NCBI GenBank assembly: GCA_021432605.1 | Contig: MU271151.1 | Coordinates: forward strand, 806,001-870,000 | Length of the DNA stretch: 64,000 nt | Origin: Coniochaeta sp. PMI_546 | Taxonomy: Eukaryota > Ascomycota > Sordariomycetes > Coniochaetales > Coniochaetaceae | Reading direction: 5' to 3' | Shown here: positions 1 to 11,745 of the stretch, in pieces | Numbering within the stretch: the stretch's first letter is position 1 | How the letters are laid out: the number at the start of each line of letters is the position of its first letter | Notes under the pieces: model-generated | Told to the model about the DNA's origin: nothing | Databases searched by the model: none | What the model saw: only the letters and a program-made list of their open reading frames with translations | Translations under genes and position numbers: made by a program

Positions 1-2197
1 AATCAAGTAGTGTCCGACTTGGCCATGCTGCAAGATGTGGGCCGAGACTTTAGTTCCAGTTTCCTACGGTATGTCTGGTCAGGTCCATCTAGTCCTATAC
101 TGACTGCTGAATGAATATCGAGTTTCACCTAGAGGTCCAAAGTGCTAGTCTCTCCGGCTTCCTGGCAGCTCGGCTTTTCAACAATACTAACCAGTTCGAC
201 AGAATATATATACTAAGTCTGGTCTACTCACCTCCCGTGAAACTCTCTTGAGGTGCCATACGCACATTGATCTCCTATCAGGTCTGAGGCGCGTAATATT
301 TGAGCTTGCACAGCGTTTACACTAACCTAGACTCTGTACGACTCACGAGCCATACGTGGCTTTAGATCATATGATGACTTCTGCTGCAGGCCACACTCTG
401 GAGTAGGTCTTACCATGCATATTCGAAGATTATCACTACAAAATCATCATAGACTCCAAAGCACCAGTAACGCAAGCATTCAGCTGCTTAATGAACTTCT
501 CTGCCGCGTTTCTAACCACCTCACAGCTGAACATGACGTGCGGATTCCTGATCAGCCCCCCGCTCACATGTAAACAATATGCTACATCCTAGATCCACCT
601 GTCGCTGAAATCGTAGAAAGCCTGGCGAGCAGCTTGCCGGCAGCGGCGGCAGGTGTAGCGTCCCCTAGCAGGCCGATCAATGGCGCCGTTTCCTCCAATT
701 TGGAGAGCTTGTAGAGTCTAACAACAATGAAAGATCTGCCAACCTCGCCGTGTGTAGTTGCTGGAACCTTCTATATAACTGGCCACAACGGAGTCGCTGA
801 GGAGGGCGTATTCGTGTAGTTGTTCACTAGAATAGCCGAAGTATTTTCCGTGGTTTAGACAGCGATAGCTAGGTTGTTGAAGGACAAGTAAAACATGATC
901 AAGCTGGCTGACGTGCACCAGAAATGCAAGACTTTCAATGCTGCATGACATGATAAGTTTGATTTCCACAATCTGGCTTTTCGGGTATCTTGTCGGTCAG
1001 AGTGAGTTGTGCAAGCAGCGTTTTTGTCTTAGAGCCCCACGATTGGGACGCATTGTTCGGCGACGTCTCTTGGAGACCACCATAACCTCGTCAAACCAAG
1101 CCCGCGCTTGTAGGCTTAGATTCTCCTCTGATACACCCGAAATCTCCTATTCTAGTGTTAATACACAAATCGTAAGAGAACAAGGTCCTTGCTATTACAT
1201 CCGGTTTACGCTTTGTAATAGGTGTCGCTAAGCTCCTTTACGAAGCCCGCCCCGGTAGCTTCACGACAACATCCGGCGCTGCTGCCCTGCTGCCAAATGC
1301 GGCGGCACCCCGCAGCTTACGCGCACGTGGACCTATTTCGCTTGTACGATCATACAAGCATCGAAGACTGTGCTCGGCTTAGCATGTGGAAACAAGCTTT
1401 CTCACGTTAGCATTCAAGGATAGGGGTTGGAGCATGTAGACTGGGGAGTCCCGCCCGGGGTGAAGAACATTGTGGAGTTGGTTGGGGAACATGGAGTCAG
1501 CAGCGAGTGCCGGAGACTAGGCCGTCCGTTGCTTATGCGTACATGTCTTAATGACCTTTGAAGCTCCATTAGGGGGAAGATGAGGTGCATTACGTTGTCC
1601 CCTGTCACTCAAAGCGCTGTTCCCGAGCTTAGACTCCAGGTGACTGACACTGGTACAGTATATGAACATGTCAGCGCCGACATATTCCGAGACCGCGCTC
1701 ATGTAAGAACCGTAAACCAGGACTATCGGTAGTAGAAATACAGACGACATAATTTTGCTACCAATTCAAGGCAGTCCAGTGCCACCACACTGCGGGTCCA
1801 AGAGTTCATTCGAGATAGATTAACGAAAAACCCATATTAGTCTCGCCGCGGAACCGAACGGCCATAATGGTGAGGAGAATGGAGATCCCGAAGCTCGTGT
1901 CCTTGAGTCCGTAGCAACTACGGAAATAATCCCGGCTTTCATTTAGGGACAATCCACGGCTACCGAGTGCCGTGATCGTCAATCCAAGCTGCTCTGGTCA
2001 TGCTAACCCGGGAACAGCAGTACAGTAAGCTGGAAGCTACTTCGTGGAGCAGCATGAAGCCGTCAGCATCCCCGTGGAGAAATTGAAGCTGTAAAGCAAC
2101 GTAGATCAGCAGTACAAAACCGAACTATTTCCTCGTTAGCTGGGAAGTGACGTGGTTCACTGCTGGTTCTCTGTTGTTTTCGATCACCACCGTGACC
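1..2197. other. Gene-poor left end, no supported gene
   Basis: This stretch contains only short open frames in all six readings. None shows a recognisable domain, a run of conserved codons bounded by splice sites, or a signal peptide. The longest frames (about 80-100 codons, for example minus strand 718-969 and plus strand 938-1231) lack family motifs. I see no tRNA, rRNA or long repeat. The last few hundred bases presumably hold the promoter of the sugar transporter that starts at 2198. The stretch may be intergenic or an old, unrecognisable relic. Confidence 0.5.
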
Positions 2198-3915
2198 ATG
2201 ACATACTTCGGCTTCCGAGGGCACAAGCTCCAAGCTGCCCAGATTTGGGCTGTCATTCTGCCCTCATACATTCTGTGAGTTCCTTTTTAAGGGCAATCAA
2301 GACTATTTGCAAAGGTGCTGACGAATCAGCTTCGGATACAACAACTCAGTGGCAGGTGGACTGCTCAATCTGCCCTCATGGATAGAGACATTTCCCCAGA
2401 TCGACACTGCAACGACAACTGGAGCAACCAAAACTCACCACTCGAGGGTCCAAGGTACCGTTGTTGCGCTTTACACCCTCGGCTGCTTCTTCGGATGTGT
2501 CAATTGCATCTGGCTTGGCGACAGGCTCGGCCGCAAGCGCACCATCATGTTCGCCGCATTTACAAACATTATCGGCGCTATCCTCCAGTCTACCTCCTTC
2601 TCCCTGGGCCAGCTCATCGTCGGCCGGCTGGTGTCGGGATTCGGATTCGGCCATCTCACGGCCACTGCACCAAACTGGCAGGCTGAATGCTCCGGGGCGG
2701 CGCACCGGGGCGCAGCCGTCATGCTCGAGGGCCTGTTCATATCAACCGGCCTGGCTATTGGCGGGTGGGTCAACTTGGGGATGTCCTTCCATCACGGCTC
2801 AGTCGCCTGGCGCTTCCCTCTGGCGCTCTCCATCGTCTGGTCTTTGTTCATACTGGCAAACACGCCTTTCATGCCGGAGTCTCCTCGCTGGCTGATCAAG
2901 CAGCGTCGCGTCCAAGAGGCGAGAACGGTTTTGGCTGACCTCAACGACACTTCTGAGGATGCGGATGAGATCATCCAGTCCGTGGCGGAGATCGAGCTTT
3001 CGCTCGAACTCGCCGGTCAAGCGAAATTCCGAGACATCTTCGCCAACGGACCCCTGCGGCTGTTACAACGCACTTGTCTGGCGTGTGCAGCCCAGCTGTT
3101 TCAACAGATGGGAGGAATTAATGCGCTGGCTTTCTATCAGACAACCATATTTGCCGAGGACCTGGGTCTCCCAACAATCACCGCCAGAATCATCTCCGCG
3201 TGTGTGTTCTCATGGCAGACTATCTGTTCACCCATAGGTGTCTTGACGGTCGACAGATTTGGCCGGAGAAAGCTGATGTTATTCTCTGCCTTTGGAATGG
3301 GCATGTGCATGGCTATCATTGCTGGCACATCGTCCCAGCCTAACAACAATGCCGCCGTCGGGACTGCTGCAGCCTTCATCTTTCTGTTTTCGCTGTTCTT
3401 CCCTACCGGTTTCCTCGGCCTTACGTTCCTGTACGCGGCCGAGATATCTCCTCTGGCTTACCGGGCCCCTATCACGGCCATGTCGACAGGGACAGCCTGG
3501 TTGTTTAACTTCGTGGTAGCTGAAGTCACTCCTGTCGGTTTGACATCGATCGGATACCGGTATTTCATTGTTTACGCCGCCATCAACTGGTTTCTGACGT
3601 TTCCTGGTAAGTCATGCTTTCCCTGTCACCCAAGTTCTCAAATGTTAGAGAAGTTAGTTCTGATACACTCTAGCCGTCTACTTTTTCTTTCCCGAGACCA
3701 ATGGCAGGCATTTGGAAGAGGTCGACGCCATATTCCTGGAAAGCAAGAACATATTTGATACTGTGTCCGTTGCAGCGAGGCTCCCTAAGGGTAACCTGCA
3801 AGCAGCTCGGCAGATCATTGAGAAGGCTGAGGCGCATGATAATGGGCATGGATCGATCACGGAGGTGGAGGGAGAAAGGAACAGCGAGGTTCCGATGCCG
3901 CCGGCCGAAGTCTAG
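2198..3915 (+). CDS. MFS sugar transporter (sugar porter family)
   Basis: Predicted plasma-membrane 12-helix sugar:proton symporter or facilitator of 531 residues. The reading is join 2198-2274, 2330-3606, 3674-3915. Intron 1 (55 bp) has donor GTGAGT and a TGCTGAC branch site. Intron 2 (67 bp) has donor GTAAGT. Joining exon 1 restores the family block SYILFGYNNSVAGG at helix 1. Other sugar-porter signatures are DRLGRKR after helix 2, PESPRWLIKQRR before the central loop, DRFGRRK after helix 8, and PETNGRHLEEVD at the C-terminal end. The start gives a short cytoplasmic N-terminus, MTYFGFRGHKLQ, which is usual for the family. The substrate cannot be read from sequence; hexoses are a guess. The next gene downstream is a PrpD-family enzyme on the same strand. 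Confidence 0.88.
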
Positions 3916-4578
3916 ACCTTACCTTGGGTTTTGCCAGCGGCCAGCTTCCAGTCCGTATAATCAAAGGTCGTTGGATTCAGAGGGCTAAGCATCTGTAAAA
4001 ATAACAAAAACGCGCTTGACTTCAAACCAAATTTTGACAGTGCAGGACTTGTGATTTCTGTTCAGGGTCAGAACGAGCCCGGTAGTTGCGGCATCAGATC
4101 AGCGAGTCGAGGCAGGCAGTGGGGGCTCGTAAAACGTTATAGCGCCGGCTCTCGCTTATCAGGCCAAGCCGGCAGCTAATGAACGCCAAGGGTGATGATG
4201 GCTTTACCCCGGATTTAACAACAAGAGTACAACATCGTTGCACACTTCGTCCCAACTCTTCCACTCCGGCTTACGGAGATCGCTTGCAACGAAGTAGAGA
4301 CCTTGACCTCAACATGCTGGACAGCAAGTGCTCGGAGTGGATGTAAGCACTAACATGTGAGCTAGAAAACAGGAAAGCTCACAGAAGACCATCCCACAGT
4401 GACCGATTTATTCCCGATGGACAGAGGCTCTGAGTTTTTGGTGGACTCGCAAGCTTACCCGAGGCCAGTTATAACATGCGTCACCAGACTGCGTCTTCTT
4501 AACTCTATAGCCGCTTAAGTCGTGCGTTCGCTTCCTCGCCGAGCTTCCTCGAACCTGATATATCGTCGAGCGTGGAAA
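3916..4578. other. Intergenic, promoter of PrpD-family gene
   Basis: About 660 bp lie between the sugar transporter stop and the ATG of the MmgE/PrpD gene, both on the plus strand. I see no open frame with domain content and no RNA gene. It presumably holds the terminator of the first gene and the promoter of the second. Confidence 0.6.
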
Positions 4579-6088
4579 ATGGCGACTCAGTATCTAGCCG
4601 CATGGGCAAGAGGGCTAGAGTACGCCGACCTGCCCCATGACGTCGCGCGTGCTGCGGTCCGGAGCTTCTACAACTGGGCCGGGTGCGCCATTGGTGGCAG
4701 TAATCACGATGCCACCAACATTGCTGTAAGCTATACGTGCCTGCAGCTCGTAAACTTGAGCTTACTGACCGAGCACCAGTATCAAACCCTAAGCCCTTTT
4801 TTTGGTGCTCCCACTTCAAGCCTACTAGGACATAATGGGTTGAGAAAGACAGACGCACAGCATGCTGCTTTGATCAACGGCATTGCCTCACATGTCCATG
4901 ACTACGATGATACCCACCTCGACACTATCATCCACCCGACAGGCCCGGTCGCCAGTGCGCTCCTCGCCGTGGCAGAGTGGAAAAAAGGTGTGTCCGGCAA
5001 AGACTTCATCGCTGCCCTTGTAGCAGGCATCGAGGCGGAGTGTAAGATAGGCTTGGCTGTCTGGCCAGAGCACTACGACGTAGGCTGGTGAGTCGTTCCT
5101 TCTCTGCCACAGATTATCATATATTCAGTGCGTTAAAATGGCAAAAAGGCACATTACATCCTCGACTGGCTCGGTCGGTGCGGCCGTGGCCGTTTCCAAA
5201 ATTCTGGGCCTGTCAACATCAGAGACGGCTCACGCAATTGGACTTGCTGCCACGCAGGTAATCGGCCTGCGCGAGATGTTCGGCTCCCATACCAAGTCCT
5301 TCCATCCAGGGCGAGCAGCGCAGTGTGGACTTCTTGCCGCTGTGCTAGCACTGGGCGGATATACCAGCAGCGAGAAAGCCCTAGAGGCAAAACGCGGATG
5401 GGCCAATGTTGTGGGTACGACCAAATCTGACGTTCTGCAGGACCTAGAGAAGTTCATTGGGAGCAGTTCTGGCGTTGAGACGGCGCTAAGTCTACCGAGC
5501 GGTACGATGGGGAGGTGGGAGGTGCTGCGGAATAGCTTCAAGCCGTTCCCATGCGGCATCGTGATTCATCCGGTGATTGATGCCTGCGCTCAGCTGCACG
5601 ATGAGATCATAGCCAAGGGCCTCGATATGCACAGTATCGAGTCTGTCAATATCAAGGTGCATCCCCTTGTACTGGAGCTCACCGGTAAGCGGACGCCCAA
5701 GGACGGACTGGAAGCCAAGTTCAGTGTCTTCCACAGCGGTGCGTGTGGACTGCTTTTCGGGAAAGCTACGCCAGCCGAGTACGAGGACGGAGTTGTACAG
5801 AACGAGCAGGTGATCGCGGTGCGGGACCGGATCGAGGCCGAGATTGACCCGTCTCTGACGCCCGACCAGGCCAGGGTCAGCATTACAGTGGATGGACAGT
5901 TTCTGGACAAGTATGTGGAGCATGCGGTCGGGAGCCTCGAGTTTCCTATGGACGATGCCATGCTCGAGAGAAAATTCGTCGATCAGTGCGGTACTATCTT
6001 GGGGGACAGTGGCGCTAAGTTGGCAAGCGAGGCATGCTGGGACATCGAGTCATTGGACGATGTGAGCACCGTGACAGCTTTACTGTGA
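4579..6088 (+). CDS. MmgE/PrpD family protein
   Basis: Predicted 464-residue MmgE/PrpD enzyme. The family includes 2-methylcitrate dehydratase and cis-aconitate decarboxylase. The reading is join 4579-4725, 4780-5087, 5149-6088. Intron 1 is 54 bp and in frame, so an unspliced reading stays open but adds 18 foreign residues. Intron 2 is 61 bp. Family blocks are WAGCAIGG near residue 35, then HVHDYDDTHLDTIIHPTGPV, GLREMFGSHTKSFHPGRAAQ, and FPCGIVIHPVIDA. The His- and Lys-bearing blocks are those that line the active site in cis-aconitate decarboxylase structures. There is no clear mitochondrial presequence, so a cytosolic location is inferred. Whether it makes itaconate, dehydrates methylcitrate or does something else cannot be decided here. 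Confidence 0.88.
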
Positions 6089-6218
6089 TGTGACACGGCA
6101 ACGGAGCAAGTCCGCACATCAACAGTAATAACCTGCGTGATATGACGAAGGTCGAGTCCGGTGGCAACAACTTGATTGGAAAACGTTGGACTTACTACTG
6201 CAGGTTGCTGACCGCTCG

Positions 6219-6249
6219 TCTCACGTCAACCTTTGATCTCACGTCAACC
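6219..6249. repeat. Two 13-bp direct repeats with ACGTCA cores
   Basis: TCTCACGTCAACC occurs at 6219-6231 and again at 6237-6249, an 18-bp period, about 240-265 bp upstream of the small secreted protein ATG. ACGTCA is the half-site recognised by CRE/ATF-type bZIP factors. A regulatory role is inference. Confidence 0.5.
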
Positions 6250-6334
6250 CCTGATCTCATCTTGATACTCCAGACTATCGAAGAAAGGCAGGACCCGAAG
6301 GCTTCGGCCCGCATCCTTCGTGGAGTCTGGGCAC

Positions 6335-6340
6335 TATAAA
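6335..6340 (+). promoter_or_regulatory. TATA box of the small secreted protein gene
   Basis: TATAAA in the context GCACTATAAAACC lies about 145 bp upstream of the ATG at 6485. That spacing is reasonable for a fungal gene with a 5' untranslated leader of roughly 100 bases. Confidence 0.5.
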
Positions 6341-6484
6341 ACCTGCCTTGGCATGTATAGCATCACTGTCCTTGTTCTTCAATAGATTCTAGCTATATCT
6401 CAGACACAACAACGCCTTCAGCCTTGACATTCACACTGAAATTTGAACCTATAAATCACTTTTCACACCTTCGAACTTTTGACA

Positions 6485-6742
6485 ATGCATTCCATGAAGA
6501 TGCTCTTGCCACTCGTGGCACTATTCAGCATGGCCTCCGCCATTCCCCCGGTCTCTCACGTTGCGTGCCAGTTCACATTCGCAACACAATGTGAAGGCTC
6601 GACAATTAGTGACGGAACTTGCGAGACTTTGTGTTCTTGCACTGAAAACGGGGTTATGGTCTGCCCCCCGATCCAGTCGTGCCCTGCTGCATCAGTCTTG
6701 GCGGCTTGCCGTAATGGTTTCTGCGCTTGCACGCCCAACTAA
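6485..6742 (+). CDS. Small secreted cysteine-rich protein (effector candidate)
   Basis: An 85-residue protein from a single exon. The N-terminus MHSMKMLLPLVALFSMASA is a classic signal peptide, with likely cleavage after ASA. The mature part is about 66 residues with ten cysteines, including a clustered CETLCSC and a terminal CAC, which could form five disulfides. I recognise no named family. Secretion, size and even cysteine number fit a fungal effector or an apoplastic antimicrobial-like protein, but that role is inference. The first in-frame ATG is at 6485 and an upstream TATA box supports it. It lies alone, between the PrpD enzyme and a kinase. Confidence 0.72.
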   Translation: MHSMKMLLPLVALFSMASAIPPVSHVACQFTFATQCEGSTISDGTCETLCSCTENGVMVCPPIQSCPAASVLAACRNGFCACTPN

Positions 6743-7600
6743 AGTGTGTAAGCCCCCGTGCGTTCTATCAACGAGCATCATGTGTGGGTGACCTATTTAC
6801 TGATAAAAGAACAAAAGGAACTCGAGGCGGGATTAGTGGTCGTCCACAGCAAGAGGTTACACGTTGTCACAAAAGCAATTGCTTGTGCTTTGCACAGGCT
6901 AAACATTCTCTTACACTGTGTGATACGGCTCGGCCTAGATAACAGTGAAGGCGCGTCAATAGTCCTCCTACAGCCATGATATACAATTCTCAGATCTACT
7001 ACAACAAAGACTCACCGCTGCAATTCTCGTGTCTTCAATATTTCTTGCGAGAAGAATTAGTAGACGAGTGAACTTGTTATAGTTACCGCTGGGTATATAA
7101 GAGAGGTCAGCTTATAGAAAGCACAACCAATTGTTTCTTTGACAATAGACTTGGCCTATTTACCGACGAGGAGGAAATTATCCTTGTGCCTGAAGATTGA
7201 ATTCATCGGTCTTCGACTAGATCTAGTGTTCTGAATCCAGAGGTGTAATAACTATATTGATTCCTTGCGCAATGGCTGAAGAGAGCGATCTCTTTCAAGG
7301 CTTTACCAGGCATTCATACACCTCCCTGTACATACTAAAAAAGCCACCAGACCGTAGCCCTAGGTCGCCTTGCCACCCTACATGCAACTTCCACGCTATT
7401 CTGTATGCGAGATGTCAAATATTTCCAAAGGTCGCCGACCTTGGATGTGCCTATTGTGTTTTCACATAGTATTCAAGAACCTGAGGTGTGGCTTTCATGT
7501 TCATGGGATAGGGTAAAGTGGGGCTTCGCGAGCTTGGAACGTGCATTCAGCTCTCGCTTGGATCAAATCTAAGTCTTTCTGACTTTGGAACAAACTCCAT
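6743..7600. other. Intergenic before SRPK-like kinase
   Basis: About 860 bp, AT-richer than the coding DNA, with only short frames lacking motifs. A TATA-like GGTATATAAG occurs near 7092, far from the kinase ATG. No gene or RNA is seen. Confidence 0.5.
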
Positions 7601-9124
7601 ATGGCGTCAATTGTTCGGCGACCGGCTTGGACTGGCCGAGTATGGAAGCCTCTTGTCTTCTCCAATACCAATTTCATGCGGATACCGTCGAATGAGAAGA
7701 TAGAAGAGGAGCTCCTTCCCGACTATATTGCATCACGGTACTTCCCCGTCCGCATCGGCGAGGTCCTCAATAATCGTTATCAAATTGTTGGCAAGCTAGG
7801 GTTTGGAGCTACTTCGACAGTTTGGTTGGCGCGCGATCTTCAGTGAGATGCTTCCGTCCCTGCATGTGACACTTACTGACCGATGGTATAGTGGTCGTCG
7901 GCACGTAGCATTGAAACTCTTCGTGAACTCGAGGTACATGGGTGGTCAGCTGGAGCGCGAGCTTACGATGCACAAGCGTATTTCCGGCTCCGTGACAAAT
8001 CATCCCGGTCGCAATGCCATCAGAGAACTTCTCGACTCCTTTGATATTCCTGGAACAGACGGATCCCATCGGTGTCTGGTGCATCCGCCACTGTGGGAGA
8101 GCGTCCTCACTTTCCTTCACCGAAATCCTGTGAGGAGATTACCCGCGCCTGTCCTCGCTTTCGTCCTCCGTCGCCTTTTCCTTGCTCTGGATTTTCTGCA
8201 TGCAGAGTGCCGGATTATTCACACAGGTGCGTATACGGCCTTTGAGCGGACCCTGCCTGGACGTAGCTGTGCTCTTGAGAATCTCACCTAACCCAGAAAG
8301 AATGGTGCCCTGATATACTGTGGATTAGACATCAAAGCCGATAATATCATGTTCGGCATCGAGGATGATACGGTGTTCATCGACTTCGAGGAACAAGAGC
8401 TGGTAGATCCGTCTCCACGAAAGTTGATGGACGACGGAAGAGTTATCTTTCTGTCACGCGAGCTTCGACTACCAAAGAAATGGGGCGCGCCGGTCCTCTG
8501 CGATTTTGGCTCGGCTGTGGCAGGTGATGTAGAGCATTTCGAGGATATACAGCCTGATATTTACAGAGCACCCGAGGTCATCCTAGAAGCTCCTTGGTCG
8601 TATCAAGTCGACATTTGGAATACGGCTTGCATGGTAAGGGTCTGAATCGAACAGAGGCCTCTGCCACCCTAAGAGCTGACGCGTGTGCCGTCTCGCCAGA
8701 TCTGGGACCTCTTCGAAGGGGGCCCCCTGTTCACAGGATTCGACCCGGAGCATCAGACGTACCGCAGCCGAGCACACCTCGCGGAGATAATTTCATTGCT
8801 TGGACCACCTCCCCAGGCACTCCTCAAATCGGGCAATTCAAGCCATAAGTTCTTCACTGACGAAGGTAAGTTTCAAGTGTAAGCGTTTTGGACTATGAGC
8901 AGTATTTTCCCTGCTGACAATGCTCTCCTTGTTACAAAGGGAACTTTAGTGCAGACATTCCACTCCCGGAGAGCATATCGCTCGAGAAGAGGGAGACCAG
9001 CTTGGAGGGGCAGAGTCGAGAGAGATTCCTTGCCATGATGCAAAAGATGCTCCACTGGGAGCCTTCGAAGCGTTCCTCGGCTAGGGCGCTGGCCGACGAC
9101 GAATGGATCCCGGAGTATATGTAG
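7601..9124 (+). CDS. SRPK-like serine/threonine protein kinase
   Basis: Predicted 410-residue kinase read from join 7601-7842, 7892-8226, 8329-8633, 8700-8865, 8940-9124. The four introns are 49, 102, 66 and 74 bp. The N-terminal part reads YFPVRIGEVLNNRYQIVGKLGFGATSTVWLARD across two fragments, with the SRPK hallmark 'P-V-x-I-G' ahead of the glycine loop. HVALKLFV supplies the ATP-binding Lys. RIIHTDIKADNIMF is the catalytic loop of the SRPK type (H-T-D in place of H-R-D). LCDFGSA is the metal-binding DFG, and YRAPEVIL is the APE region. SRPKs phosphorylate SR-type splicing factors, and fungi carry many short SRPK-like paralogues of unknown substrate. This one is shorter than canonical SRPKs and lacks the long spacer insert. 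It appears catalytically intact. Confidence 0.85.
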
Positions 9125-9754
9125 AACGACGCGCACTAAGATGAATATAGGCAAGAACTTTACTCAGCGCCACTCAATACCACAAGGCACTAATAAAAGG
9201 ACTAAAATACAGCAATACTATCAGTGTCGACTGATGACTTTCCACCGAATGCTATAAGCGTCGCCTGCAAACAAGGTTGAATCCTGTCTAGCTCCGGGTT
9301 TTTTCGACGTTGCTGAAAATATTGTGATTGCTGAGATGGAATCGAAACCGTCGTAGCTCTGCATGGTCGCAATATCGCTTTAAAGTAAATGTCTCCGCTC
9401 CCCTACATACAGAACCACTCCAAAGAAGATATATTGCAACGTGCAAGTAAAGATTTGCCGCCAGTCCCGAGACCAAACTTTGGGCGCAACGCACCGGAGT
9501 TGGTTATGCGTCCAGGTTGCTTCGCCATGCAAATATCAGTTCGAGGTTCTAAGACAGCAAGGGGCATATGGCGGCATGAAAAAATCATATCGGCATTACG
9601 GAGCTGGCGAGGAAACTATCATTTAGTGATATGCCTATATTGAGGAACATCCTGTCTGCTATACATGAGCACCTCTTTAACAAGACTTGCTCAAATTCCG
9701 CAAGCACATAGTTCAGATTTTTCCGTAAAAGCTTCCCTGCACGGTTTGACGCCC
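9125..9754. other. Convergent intergenic region
   Basis: About 630 bp between the 3' ends of the SRPK-like kinase (plus) and the first BTB gene (minus). Nothing recognisable is present beyond AT-rich, 3'-UTR-like sequence. Confidence 0.5.
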
Positions 9755-10930
9755 TCATGTCAAACCTTGACCGCCATCGTAGCTCCATTCAATTCGCTCG
9801 ACGCCTAGCTTTGCTCTCGTCACGTCGTCCCGCAAGCCTCCTAGCGCAATGAGAAGAGGACATTGCGTGCCGGCCTCACACGTGTGACCGTGGTTTGTGT
9901 ACGTATTACCGATCGCATCCGCGATCTCAACCAAAGAGGAATCGCGAAAACACTCTACCAAGGGATAGAGGCGCGCGGCCCTCAGTACCTTAGCGTACTT
10001 GGCCACCCTGTAGTGAGGCGTACAGTATCTGTATTGAACACGTTTGCCACAAGAGCAATTGCCGTCCTGGTCACGGAAGGTTAGGCCGCAAGGTGGACAT
10101 TCGCGGTAACCTGGCAGCAAGTAGCCCTTCCCAGACCGCTGTAACGACTTTTCCACGGCTTGTAGTGCTCCTTGCACATAGTCTAGTCCCTTGGCCAGAT
10201 GATTGTACAGGAGTTCTGCTAATTATTAGGCAATTGCACCAGCATCGGAGTGAGGGGACTTACCTGTCAAGGATTGTGGTAGTAGAGAGAGCCTCTCGTC
10301 CTTGTCCCAGGCTGAGAGGAAGTCGGGCTTGAGATATCTCACAGCGTTCGTGGCAACCTTTGGCAGGTGCGGGTAGCGAAACATATAGGCTGCCAGTAAT
10401 GTAAAACCGATCTCTTGAGACGTGAGGTGGGACATCTTATGGAACTTGTTGGTATGCCACCATGTACCAATCCAGGCCTTCAGAGCTCCCCTGCAGTCGT
10501 ATTTGTCACTGTGAATAGCGATCGACAATAGTTCGGCATGGGATTTCTGAAGGGTTACATGATCGGACTGGAAGTGCAGAATGCGGAGAATGACATCCAT
10601 TGCTGTGGGATCGTCATCTTCCAAGGTGATGCGTGGGCATTCCCCATTGCGAACTCGAGTTCCTTCCTGAAACTGCGGGCTGAACATCTTGCAGAAAACA
10701 GGAGACGCAAGACTGAGGACTTTCGAAGATACGAGAAACGTTATGGTCTCTTCTTGATCAGGAGCGGGTTTCTTGATGGCGAGAATTGCATCCCCCTCCG
10801 GGTCGAGTTCTATAGTATCGGATGCACCCTGCGAATGTTTGGCACGTTTGGATGTAGATGGGCTGGCGATAGAATCACCATCATCAATGGAAACTTGACG
10901 GCGGCTTCGCTTTCCAGGTACATTGGCCAT
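9755..10930 (-). CDS. BTB/POZ domain protein with C-terminal Cys motif (copy 1)
   Basis: A 376-residue protein read as complement of 9755-10218 and 10264-10930, with one 45-bp phase-1 intron. The start is the ATG at 10930; upstream codons in frame begin only with GTG. A basic N-terminus, KRSRRQ, may be a nuclear signal. A BTB/POZ fold spans roughly residues 40-150, from DPEGDAILAI through LSLASPVFCKMFSPQF to HSDKYDCRGALKAW. The C-terminal part has CPPC, ten residues, then CSC, and later HTCEAGTQC, a plausible metal site. BTB domains mediate dimerisation or cullin-3 contact; the role here is unknown. A tandem paralogue lies just upstream (11746-12930) with the same length, intron position and cysteine spacing, so this is a local duplication. 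Confidence 0.82.
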
Positions 10931-11745
10931 GTTGCGGTGTTGTGGTAGACCAGTGAACCAAACGATGCTTAGGTAGCCTTTGTCACAAGTGTGGTTCGAC
11001 ACTTCGCTTCAATTATCGGACGGAGACGCGTTTGGGACCGTTGTTGTTGCTTTCCTCAACCAAGGGAGAGTGAGAGCACAGGTTACTAGAATACGATGGT
11101 TTGGGAATTACAAGCCAAACAAGGGAAACGGCATCACAAACCACGTCCAGGATAAAGATTGCTGCGCGTTTGCTGCGCGTTTGCTCGTGGCGTCCAGCGT
11201 GAGGGATCGGACAGGGGTTTGATTACGTGGCGCCAGGATAGGAGGAACTGGCGTTGCCGAGCAAATAGAGCCAAGAAGATAGCTGCTGAGCTCAAAAGCC
11301 GCAGGCTTCTTTCTCTGGATGAATGCATCATAAAACATACATACTGTAGTAACTTAAAAAAAAAGGGAGAAATCTCGGAGGTTAAGCTTTGAACAGCTAG
11401 ATCAAGGTACCTTGACAGCTTCTGTCGACACCACGTCCCGCCTCCCCGCCCCGCGCTTGGTATTGTCCGACAGCTTAGCGGAAAGGTACATACACAAAGC
11501 TTGCCCTTGTATCATTGGTAGTTCAAGCACATTTTAGCTGCAATATTTCTCGTTGGGCAGGGCCATTTCAAAGGGGGGTTAGGCCGTTCCGAGGAGAGCC
11601 GTGCTAGGTCCATTCGTGGTTGATCCATCAACTCACATCTGCGCTCTGGGATATCTCAAAACCATAAGGCCTTCCCAATCAGCAAGTTCAGGATCGCAGG
11701 CAACCTCGCTGAAAACGAAAATACCATATAATTCCGTCGTCCAGT
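10931..11745. other. Spacer between tandem BTB genes
   Basis: About 815 bp holding the promoter of BTB copy 1 and the 3' end of copy 2. It contains a tiny tandem motif (GCTGCGCGTTT twice near 11161-11185). No open frame with domain content is seen. Confidence 0.5.

Larger units (their letters stand above)
6089..6484. other. Promoter region of the small secreted protein gene
   Basis: This 396-bp interval carries a TATA box at 6335-6340, about 145 bp before the ATG. It also has a 13-bp direct repeat (6219-6231 and 6237-6249) containing ACGTCA cores. No gene is seen. Confidence 0.6.

Noticed and set aside
718-1410. Several 60-97-codon frames in the first 2 kb
   Set aside because: No domain, signal peptide, codon conservation or joinable exons; they look like chance frames.
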